Below are positions 1 to 8,172 of a stretch of 38,389 nt of DNA, in pieces. The notes under the pieces were generated by a model that worked only from the letters and a program-made list of their open reading frames with translations, did not search any database and was not told the DNA's origin. The stretch spans positions 1-38,389 of the forward strand of contig JALWPO010000331.1 of the NCBI GenBank assembly GCA_026994965.1, written 5' to 3'. A program made the position numbers and the translations under genes. Origin of the DNA: Mariprofundaceae bacterium. Lineage in GTDB: Bacteria > Pseudomonadota > Zetaproteobacteria > Mariprofundales > Mariprofundaceae. Every line of letters starts with the position of its first letter. The first letter of the stretch is position 1.

Positions 1-1
1 T

Positions 2-193
2 GCGCTGATTATGGGCGTGGATCGCCTGCTGGATATGATACGTACCGCTGTCAATGTTACAGGCGATGCCGCCATTACAACCATAGTTGCACGCAGTGAA
101 GACAATATTGATATGGATGTATTCAATGATCCTGATGCAGGGAGCATCCAAGAAATTCACCTCACTGAAATGCAACCTTCAAGAGCCCAATAA
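2..193 (+). CDS. Dicarboxylate/amino acid:cation symporter (DAACS family), C-terminal fragment truncated by window edge
   Basis: Open frame from the window edge (ALIMGVDRLLDMIRTAVNVTGDAAITTIVARSE) matches the conserved C-terminus of GltP/DctA-type transporters. Confidence 0.8.
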   Translation, partial: ALIMGVDRLLDMIRTAVNVTGDAAITTIVARSEDNIDMDVFNDPDAGSIQEIHLTEMQPSRAQ

Positions 194-865
194 ATGGACA
201 TGGACTGGATAAAACATTTCCCTGAATTGACTAGCATTGATGATCAGGCATGGAAAAGCGTCTCTCATCAAGCCCAATATATGCAGGTCAAGCAAGGCAC
301 TGTTTTATTTCGTGATGGTGAACCCTGTAATGCTTATGTATTGGTGCTTTCAGGTTGTGTACGCGTTCAAAAAATGGATGCACAAGGGCATGAAATGGTG
401 CTATATCGTATTGAAGAAGGTCAGAATTGTATTTTAACCACCACTTGCATGCTTGGTAAACGTCCTTACCCCGCTGAAGGCATTGTAGAAACCGATGCGG
501 ATTTAATATTATTATCGCTCCAAGATTTCAATCATGCTTTGTCGCATTCCGATGGCTTTCGTCAATTTGTTATGGCATCCATTGGTGGGCGTGTTTGTGA
601 TTTAATGCTATTGCTTGAAGATGTGGCATTTGGACGCATGGATGCCCGCTTGGCAAATATGCTTATGAAACATGCCCACACGTCCAAATCATCTATCTTG
701 CATTATACGCATAGGCGTGTTGCCCTAGAGCTGGGTACTGCCCGCGAAGTGATTAGTCGATTACTCAAAGATTTTGAGCGCAAAGGGTTGGTTCAACTAA
801 GCCGTAACCAAATTGAAATTACCAATATAGAAAAATTACAACAACTTGCCACTACTGATAGATAA
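194..865 (+). CDS. Crp/Fnr family transcriptional regulator
   Basis: Cyclic-nucleotide-binding-like N-terminus plus C-terminal HTH (RRVALELGTAREVISRLLKDFERKGLV). Confidence 0.88.
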   Translation: MDMDWIKHFPELTSIDDQAWKSVSHQAQYMQVKQGTVLFRDGEPCNAYVLVLSGCVRVQKMDAQGHEMVLYRIEEGQNCILTTTCMLGKRPYPAEGIVETDADLILLSLQDFNHALSHSDGFRQFVMASIGGRVCDLMLLLEDVAFGRMDARLANMLMKHAHTSKSSILHYTHRRVALELGTAREVISRLLKDFERKGLVQLSRNQIEITNIEKLQQLATTDR

Positions 866-939
866 GTAACATTGTCACTGAAATAACTTTCACAACGGCA
901 TAGTCTTCGCTTACTTTATCAACAAAGGGGGAATGTAGA

Positions 940-1155
940 ATGAAAGCAAATGTAGGTGGAATCGATAGAATTTTGAGAGGTTTAATGGGTGTTGTGCTAT
1001 TGTCAGCGGGCTTTTTGGCAGGTCTTGCTTCACCTTGGAACTATGTTGCTATGGGTGTAGGCGCAGTCATGCTGGTCACAGCATTATTTCGTTTTTGCCC
1101 TCTATATCCTATTTTGGGTATCAGTAGCTGCAAAAAATGTGATAGTGAATCATAA
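940..1155 (+). CDS. DUF2892 (YgaP-like) small membrane protein
   Basis: 71 aa; MKANVGGIDRILRGLMGVVLL..FRFCPLYPILGISSCK typical of the family; RBS-like aaaggggg upstream. Confidence 0.82.
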   Translation: MKANVGGIDRILRGLMGVVLLSAGFLAGLASPWNYVAMGVGAVMLVTALFRFCPLYPILGISSCKKCDSES

Positions 1156-1167
1156 CATATCAACTTC

Positions 1168-1198
1168 AAAGGGTGTCTAAACGGACACCCTTTTTCTT
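1168..1198 (+). terminator. Rho-independent terminator
   Basis: aaagggtgtc-taaacg-gacacccttt stem followed by T-rich tract. Confidence 0.8.
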
Positions 1199-1213
1199 TG
1201 AACAGATTTGGAG

Positions 1214-1618
1214 ATGACGATGTATAAAATATTAAGTCTTACACTAGCTCTACTTTTTACACCACTATGGATAAGCGCATGCAGTGCTCATGACGATGAC
1301 AATATCATCAGCACCACAGAAGCTTATCAAATTTGGTCACAACAAGATAAATCTTCCTTTGTCTTTCTGGATGTGCGCACCCCTGATGAATATCAGGATG
1401 GGCATATACCTGGCGCTATCAATATGCCCATTCAAACTTTATCTGAACATTTGAAAAATGTGCCGAAAAACAAACCACTCTATCTCTATTGTGAATCAGG
1501 CGTACGCGCCAGTAGAGCCGCTTCATTATTACGCAGTGCTGGCTTTAAAGAAGTCTATAATTACGAAGCCAGCATGCGTGGCTGGAGAAAAGCCCATTAT
1601 CCCATTGCTACTCACTAA
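1214..1618 (+). CDS. Rhodanese-like domain lipoprotein
   Basis: Signal/lipobox (LWISAC) and rhodanese domain with active-site loop CESGVRAS; ATG at 1214 preferred over TTG at 1208. Confidence 0.82.
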   Translation: MTMYKILSLTLALLFTPLWISACSAHDDDNIISTTEAYQIWSQQDKSSFVFLDVRTPDEYQDGHIPGAINMPIQTLSEHLKNVPKNKPLYLYCESGVRASRAASLLRSAGFKEVYNYEASMRGWRKAHYPIATH

Positions 1619-1721
1619 AGCTTCCTTAAAAAGTCATGGATTTCCGTTTTAATGTGAATACCGTAGGCTGAGATTACACTTTAGGATAAGGCATTTCTTA
1701 TGATGTATATTTTTTTCCTAG

Positions 1722-1764
1722 CCCCCTCATCCCAACCTTCTCCCCCCTAAGAGGGAGAAGGAGC
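1722..1764. repeat. Dispersed repeat (family B: CCCTCAtCCCAACCtTCTCCC..GGGAGAAGG)
   Basis: Related sequence (reverse complement) recurs at 32569-32607; internal hairpin. Confidence 0.6.
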
Positions 1765-1895
1765 TTAGCAGATTTATGCTTCGTTTTTGGCTACACAAAA
1801 ATGAAAAAAAAAGCTTTCAGCGTAGTGCCCGCATACCCAATTCAGAGGCAGGCTTCTTATCTTTGGCTGTTCACCAAAGCACACATCCCATCCTT

Positions 1896-4739
1896 TTAAC
1901 TTTTCCCAATCACAATCAACTCCACAATACTATCACGATGCTGTAGCCATGATTGTCTGGATACAGGATTACCAAATGGATTAAGCACAATTTGAAACTG
2001 CCTTAAGCATGAAAAATCTTCTTCTCGCGGAAAGATTCTGCGAATTGTATCTTGGACAGGGTCAGACCAAATAAAACTATCCTTTAAGCGATATCCAATC
2101 CAAACATAACCTTGCGCGAGTAAACTTGCGAAAAGATTCTCTGCATTTTCAGGTAATACTTGCCCCACATGAAGCGCAAATAAATTCATATTATCACTTT
2201 CACCAACATCACCCATTAAATCATCAATACTATGCCTTAGCACACGCTGTAATTCATATGAACCTTCATTCTCTGATGCATACATATGAAAACTGGTATG
2301 TGCCAAATAGGTACCATAAAACTCATCAGGCACAGTAACATGAATCTCCCATGGAAAATCAAACCTCTCCAATTCTTGCTGCAACAAACGCGCTTGCTCT
2401 CGATCATCCATCACAGGGAAAATATCTGGATTACCATCTTGCTCATGAACAATCGTGACCAAATGCGAAAGTACTGTTGAAATGCCAGCATAGCCCTGTG
2501 CTTTAGCACGTAAAGGACGCGATAAAAGAATACGTTCTGCTTTTTGAACATACGGGCGTAAAAAATTCATATCTGTGAAATTCCAGCGTACAACTTCCGC
2601 TTGAATACGCTCAGAAGCGCCTGGGGTTTCTGCACACCGACGTTGTAGGTATGCCATCTGACTTTCCATCTCCTCCTGAGTTAAATCATCAATCAGCGTT
2701 ACATACACCATATCAAATTCATCTAATAAACGTTGGAGCAAGAGTGGTAAACTTCCTATCCAACCTGTAATCAGTAAATTCAATGATTTTCCATGTAATA
2801 ATGGCTTAATACCTGTGGTATCAAGATTATTCTTAGGCGCTTGCAATGCATGCAATTGTTTGATGGTGTAAAAGGTTTCAGCATGCAGAGCATTGGCGTT
2901 CATCGCTATACCAAGCAAGGATGGAACAACCATGGGTATATCCAATGCATCAAGGTCAGAGAGTGGATACACACTGCCTTTTTCATCCACCAATGCCACC
3001 AAAATAACGCCTCTAAGTAATAACCTTGATGCCAATGTGATAAGATTCATCTTTTGCGCTTGATCAGGTAACGATAATGTAAGTACCCCATCAGAGGATT
3101 CCAACACACCACCCCATTCAGCTACTTGTAATGATGATTCTTCGGTTCGCTCTGGAATCATCAAGCGCTCCATCACCTGATCAAAATCACGATATACCAG
3201 AATATTGCGAAATATATTAGCCCGCACATCGGCTTGGGAATGCACTACCGTTGGTTTATTATAAAAATCTTTGTTATCCCAACCAATTTGCAGCATATGA
3301 TGATGTGAATCCAAATGGGGATGCGCCATCCCTGGTGTTGCGTAATTAATATAAATATCTGGATTGACTTTACGAATCGCAATCAATGAAAATGTTGCCA
3401 ACGCGAGATTATCTGCACTGCTATGCCCATCAGGTATAGATACAATCGCTTGCCTTGCATGCTTTAAATTAACACGTTCCAAGGCTGACACCTCTTCCAA
3501 ATGTCCATACCGATAAGATACCCAAGAATGCTCAATAAGCTCTTTAGGCATTTCCTCTTGATTATGAAGAATCACCAGTTTCAGTTTGGAAAAACTTCTT
3601 TCAGATATAGTTTTTAATTGTGATAAAATAAATGGTGCTACTGATGACCAACCCAACATGACCATATGATTAGTGATATTCAAACGCTCATTACGCAATT
3701 TTGCCATCAATCCAGATACAATACTGGCACCAATACCAATAAAAAATGCAAAAATAAATACGCCTGTGATAACAGCAACAACAGAGAAAATAGCGATTTC
3801 TGTATTTTCTGGATAAAAGATAGAGTTGCCAGGATCTGTGAATAAGCGAAATGAAAACCAAATCGGCGCCAACATACCTTTATCTGCTGCATCAATACCA
3901 CCATTCTGGTCATAATCAAAGGAGCCCATAGTGTAATGTCCAAACACTCCACCACCAATGGATAATACTGCTAACAGTAATACAATCAGGTTAATTTCTT
4001 GCATAAACTGACCTTCTCGCATCACTTCTTTTAAGTTACGAATAATCACCATCCAAGGTCTGAGTAGGCGAATCAATCGTAACATACGCAATGCGCCGCC
4101 ATATGGAATCACAGCAAAGGCAGGAACCATCACAATGGTAGCAATCAAATCAATGCCCCAAAATATCCATTCAGATATTTTATCTTTTTTACTTTCAAAT
4201 TGAATATTTCGCATAATCAAAAAGCGAATCGCCAATTCCACACTGAAGAAAATAATCGCAATCCACATCAATGTATCTTGCGCAAAGAAGGAAAGTAAAA
4301 TAATCAATGATATAAGCATGCCATAGGTGGGTGAATACATGGCACTTTGCAAATCTATATAACGGAACATGCGCAAGGTACGCAATAAATATACAGCTCG
4401 AATCAAGCGTGCTGCAGCCAAATTTTCGCCATCCAGTGGAATATTAAAAATAGTAATCAATAATGATGCAATACCAATCATATCAAGCACTAAAAACAAA
4501 GCGTCAATTTTTTGATTTAATGATGAGCGATAAGGATTGGTTCGCCGCTTATTGAGCATAATCGCAAGTCGTAACCCCAGTTCCATACAAAAGAATAAAA
4601 ACAATGCTGCTGCCAAAATACGATTATGCGTAAAGGATAAAGCAATCAAGCCCATCATCATAAAGCCAAACCGTGGATGCATCAGCACCCATTCCATATG
4701 ATGATAAAACAATGCGCGATCACTAAAAACAGATTTCAT
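1896..4739 (-). CDS. CASTOR/POLLUX-like ion channel with two N-terminal voltage-sensor-like domains, EF-hand turret and cytosolic RCK-like region
   Basis: Two S4-like arginine repeats; pore TDPGN resembling CASTOR/POLLUX ADxGN; NHMVMLGWSS resembling NHTLILGWSD at start of the cytosolic domain; 947 aa. Confidence 0.75.
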   Translation of the reverse strand: MKSVFSDRALFYHHMEWVLMHPRFGFMMMGLIALSFTHNRILAAALFLFFCMELGLRLAIMLNKRRTNPYRSSLNQKIDALFLVLDMIGIASLLITIFNIPLDGENLAAARLIRAVYLLRTLRMFRYIDLQSAMYSPTYGMLISLIILLSFFAQDTLMWIAIIFFSVELAIRFLIMRNIQFESKKDKISEWIFWGIDLIATIVMVPAFAVIPYGGALRMLRLIRLLRPWMVIIRNLKEVMREGQFMQEINLIVLLLAVLSIGGGVFGHYTMGSFDYDQNGGIDAADKGMLAPIWFSFRLFTDPGNSIFYPENTEIAIFSVVAVITGVFIFAFFIGIGASIVSGLMAKLRNERLNITNHMVMLGWSSVAPFILSQLKTISERSFSKLKLVILHNQEEMPKELIEHSWVSYRYGHLEEVSALERVNLKHARQAIVSIPDGHSSADNLALATFSLIAIRKVNPDIYINYATPGMAHPHLDSHHHMLQIGWDNKDFYNKPTVVHSQADVRANIFRNILVYRDFDQVMERLMIPERTEESSLQVAEWGGVLESSDGVLTLSLPDQAQKMNLITLASRLLLRGVILVALVDEKGSVYPLSDLDALDIPMVVPSLLGIAMNANALHAETFYTIKQLHALQAPKNNLDTTGIKPLLHGKSLNLLITGWIGSLPLLLQRLLDEFDMVYVTLIDDLTQEEMESQMAYLQRRCAETPGASERIQAEVVRWNFTDMNFLRPYVQKAERILLSRPLRAKAQGYAGISTVLSHLVTIVHEQDGNPDIFPVMDDREQARLLQQELERFDFPWEIHVTVPDEFYGTYLAHTSFHMYASENEGSYELQRVLRHSIDDLMGDVGESDNMNLFALHVGQVLPENAENLFASLLAQGYVWIGYRLKDSFIWSDPVQDTIRRIFPREEDFSCLRQFQIVLNPFGNPVSRQSWLQHRDSIVELIVIGKS

Positions 4740-4865
4740 ACAAGCCCCAATATCCCATAAATTATCTTTATGGGGTTTGTAGCAGGATTAATGCCATATC
4801 AATTGAGCAAGTAAGGGTATTTCTTAGTAATACGGATTGCAGAATAAAGCATTGAAAAATAAAGG

Positions 4866-5771
4866 TTAACTGTGCTCGGTTGTTTTGATAAGTATATCAC
4901 CTAACAAACGAAACTCATCAGCACGTGCAGAGCCTTTGCGCCAAGCAAGCCCAATTTGACGGTGCATATGTTGGGGAAGTTTTAGAAGTGATATATTGGA
5001 ATCTTTTACCATCAAGGAATTTTTTGCCATTTCAGGAATAAAAGTGACGCCCAAATCACTAGCTACCATTTGTAATAACGTCTGCAGGCTGGTGGCAGCA
5101 AAGCGACTGATTTGCTCTAAAGAGCGCAACTGACATGCCTCTAAAGCATGATCCCGCAAGCAATGCCCATCATCCAGCAGCAGAAGACTTTCTTTAGGCA
5201 GATTTTGAATATCAAATGCATTCACATCACCTTGAAACCATTTGGAATGATGATGATATGCCAATAAAAATGCATCCTCAAAGAGTGTGATGCTTTCCAC
5301 ACCCTTTAAATCAAAAGGCAAAGCAACCAAAATAACATCCAGCCTTCCCGCTAAAAGCTGCTCATGCACAACATGGGTTTTATCCTCACGCAAATAAAGC
5401 TGTAAATTGGGGTGCTCCCGTAGCAATTTAGGCATAAATTCAGGCAATACAAAAGGCGCAATACTGGGAATCACCCCCAAAGTGATTTTGCCACTCAACG
5501 GCTCTTGGCTACCTGAAGCTAATTGCATCAAGCTATCCAATTCAGATGTACAAAGCCTAGCTTGGCGCACAATAGATAATCCAATATCTGTGAACACCAC
5601 TTGTTTATTGGTTCTATCCACCAATTGTACGCGTAGTTTATTTTCCAGCTCTTTAATAGCTGTGCTGAATGCCGATTGTGAGATATGACAGGCTTTGGCA
5701 GCTTGCCCAAAATGTTTATATTCATCCAACATAATAAGGCATTGTAATTGTTTTATGGTAGGGTATAGCAT
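4866..5771 (-). CDS. oxyR: OxyR-type LysR family hydrogen peroxide regulator
   Basis: LysR HTH (FGQAAKACHISQSAFSTAIKELE) and GHCLRDHALEAC with the 9-residue C199/C208 spacing; start chosen at MLYPTIKQLQ. Confidence 0.85.
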   Translation of the reverse strand: MLYPTIKQLQCLIMLDEYKHFGQAAKACHISQSAFSTAIKELENKLRVQLVDRTNKQVVFTDIGLSIVRQARLCTSELDSLMQLASGSQEPLSGKITLGVIPSIAPFVLPEFMPKLLREHPNLQLYLREDKTHVVHEQLLAGRLDVILVALPFDLKGVESITLFEDAFLLAYHHHSKWFQGDVNAFDIQNLPKESLLLLDDGHCLRDHALEACQLRSLEQISRFAATSLQTLLQMVASDLGVTFIPEMAKNSLMVKDSNISLLKLPQHMHRQIGLAWRKGSARADEFRLLGDILIKTTEHS

Positions 5772-5931
5772 CCAACATACCCTAAACTTATCATCTATAA
5801 AATCAATTATTACCATCTAAACAATCAATTTTATATTCTATCATACTCAAACTATACTTCGCCACATTCAAGCCATGTATACCAAGTGGATTGCATGCTT
5901 GATATACAAATCATTAACCTAAAAGGAGCTT

Positions 5932-6915
5932 ATGATGAAGAAAATAATCGGGCTAATATGTTTGTCTTTCCTAGGAATACATACAACTCATGCAGCCAAT
6001 ATTCCAGAAGGTATGGGTGTGCTTCCAACGCAAGTGCCTGTACCAGCAGACAATCCCATGAGCACAGAAAAAGTCGAATTGGGTAAAAAACTATATTTTG
6101 AAACCGCTATTTCCAAAAGTGGACATTTTTCTTGTAATTCATGCCACAATCTAGCGACTTGGGGCGTAGATAATCAGCCATTCTCGATTGGACACAAATG
6201 GCAACGTGGTGGTCGCAATGCACCCACTGTATTAAACTCTGGGTTTTGGAGTAAACAATTCTGGGATGGTCGTGCGCCATTGCTGGAAGATCAAGCCAAA
6301 GGTCCGCCATTAAACCCAGTTGAAATGGCATCCGATAGTGAAGCGGCTGTGATCGAACGTCTCAAAGATGCAGGCTATACACCTTTGTTTGATAAAGTTT
6401 TTGGTCCACATTCATTAAATTATGATAATATGGCAAAAGCCATTGCAGCATTTGAGCGAACATTGAATACACCCAATGCACCTTTTGATAAATTTGTACA
6501 AGGCAAGGGCGATATTTCTAAGGCTGCCAAACGCGGTATGCATAAAGTGGCTGAAATTGGCTGTACCTCTTGTCATTCAGGGCCTTTATTTACCTCAAAT
6601 GAATTTGTGAATTTCCAGTATGGTCAAGATACAGGTCTAAAATCGGTAACAGGTAAAGATGAAGATGATCATGTGTTTCGCGTTCAATCTTGGCGCAATG
6701 TGGCAATGACCGCGCCCTATTTCCATGATGGCTCTGCCAAAACATTGGAAGAAGCCGTGAAAATCATGGCAAAAGTACAATTGGATACCGAACTATCAAA
6801 ACAAGATGTGTCCGATATTGTTGCATTCTTGAATACATTAACAGGTGAAGCACCTAAAATCACTTTACCTATACTCCCCCGCCCTACAGGCAAAGCCTTG
6901 GATTGGGCTGAATAA
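5932..6915 (+). CDS. Di-heme cytochrome c peroxidase (periplasmic)
   Basis: Signal peptide, two CXXCH motifs (CNSCH, CTSCH), RNAPTVLNSGFWSKQFWDGRA conserved block. Confidence 0.92.
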   Translation: MMKKIIGLICLSFLGIHTTHAANIPEGMGVLPTQVPVPADNPMSTEKVELGKKLYFETAISKSGHFSCNSCHNLATWGVDNQPFSIGHKWQRGGRNAPTVLNSGFWSKQFWDGRAPLLEDQAKGPPLNPVEMASDSEAAVIERLKDAGYTPLFDKVFGPHSLNYDNMAKAIAAFERTLNTPNAPFDKFVQGKGDISKAAKRGMHKVAEIGCTSCHSGPLFTSNEFVNFQYGQDTGLKSVTGKDEDDHVFRVQSWRNVAMTAPYFHDGSAKTLEEAVKIMAKVQLDTELSKQDVSDIVAFLNTLTGEAPKITLPILPRPTGKALDWAE

Positions 6916-6935
6916 GCAATGTAACAGTAAAAAAA

Positions 6936-6976
6936 TAAACACCGTGGTAAGGATAGGCTTATCACGGTGTTTTATT
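6936..6976. terminator. Bidirectional terminator between convergent genes
   Basis: aaacaccgtggtaa...ttatcacggtgttt hairpin flanked by A-rich and T-rich tracts. Confidence 0.7.
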
Positions 6977-6981
6977 TACCA

Positions 6982-7395
6982 TCACAAACCCAATGCACCA
7001 CGTAAAAGCATAACACGCTCTTCCAATTCTACTGGATGATAATCCTTACTCGGAGCAAAGCCCCACACGGGTGCTGGCCACGCTATATCTTGTTTATAGC
7101 GAACCACATGATGAATATGTAATTGCGGCACCATATTTCCCAGTGCCGCAACATTGATTTTATCTGCATGGAAGCATGCAACAAGTGCGCGCGAAACCTG
7201 TGAGGATTCACGCATCAGCTGCTGCTGATCCACCTCACTTAATTGGTAAATCTCAGAAATATTTTCACGTTGTGGCACAAGAATAAGCCAAGGATAATTA
7301 GCATCTTTCATTAACAATACCGCACATAAATCCAATTGCCCCAACACCACGCAGTCTTTCTTCAATTGCACATGTAAAATCATGAGCTTACCCAA
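6982..7395 (-). CDS. HIT family hydrolase
   Basis: PQLHIHHVVRYKQDIAWPAPVWG HIT motif region. Confidence 0.85.
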   Translation of the reverse strand: MGKLMILHVQLKKDCVVLGQLDLCAVLLMKDANYPWLILVPQRENISEIYQLSEVDQQQLMRESSQVSRALVACFHADKINVAALGNMVPQLHIHHVVRYKQDIAWPAPVWGFAPSKDYHPVELEERVMLLRGALGL

Positions 7396-8060
7396 TCACG
7401 ATTGGCACGTATCACATCTTTGGGGCGACCAATATCAAACCATTGTCCGCGATGCCGCCATGCCTTACACTTATCCTTCTTGATTAATGCATGCATTACT
7501 TGCAGCAATGAAAATGGTGTGCCACAAGCATAAGATTGAAACACCTCTTCATCCCAAACCGACACACCAGCAAAGGTATACATAGGCTCACCTTGCAAGC
7601 GAATAAAGCCATGCTCAATAGCAAAGTCACCTTGTGGGTGATGCCTAGGATTATCTACCAAAGCCAAAGCACAACCTTGATACGGGCACAAATCCGCTAA
7701 AGTGTGCACATCCACATCTGCAATCACATCCGCATTATGAACGACAAATCCCCCTTCGCCTGGTAGATATTGCAGTGCGGTACGCACTCCACCTCCTGAA
7801 TCCAATAGTATCTCTTCATGACTAAACCATAGATTTACGCCCCAACGTTCTCCATTACCCAAAAATGTCTGCAATATTTCGGCATGGTGATGGGTATTGA
7901 TAACGATTTGATGAATACCCTGTTTTGCCAATTGCCGAATCACATGCACAATCGCTGCCTCACCCTGAATATTCATCAACGCCTTAGGCTTATGGCGTGT
8001 CATCCACTTTAAACGTGTGCCTAATCCTGCTGCTAAAATCACTGCGCGTTCCACCTGCAT
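7380..8060 (-). CDS. Nucleotidyltransferase, MurU-like (N-acetylmuramate-1-phosphate uridylyltransferase family)
   Basis: ILAAGLGTRLKWMTRHKPKALMNI nucleotidyltransferase signature. Confidence 0.8.
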   Translation of the reverse strand: MQVERAVILAAGLGTRLKWMTRHKPKALMNIQGEAAIVHVIRQLAKQGIHQIVINTHHHAEILQTFLGNGERWGVNLWFSHEEILLDSGGGVRTALQYLPGEGGFVVHNADVIADVDVHTLADLCPYQGCALALVDNPRHHPQGDFAIEHGFIRLQGEPMYTFAGVSVWDEEVFQSYACGTPFSLLQVMHALIKKDKCKAWRHRGQWFDIGRPKDVIRANRDWVSS

Positions 8061-8172
8061 CTAGCACCCTCTCAATATAGAATCTAAACTCACACATCAA
8101 CATCATGGTATCCAAACTTCATTTAAATATGTATCATGTTAATGTGCGACTAGTCCATCATAAGGGGTAAGT

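Noticed and set aside
5817-5931. Possible OxyR site (ctat-N10-ctat near 5837-5856)
   Set aside because: Spacing does not match the ATAGnTnnnAnCTAT-N7-ATAG consensus; too weak to annotate
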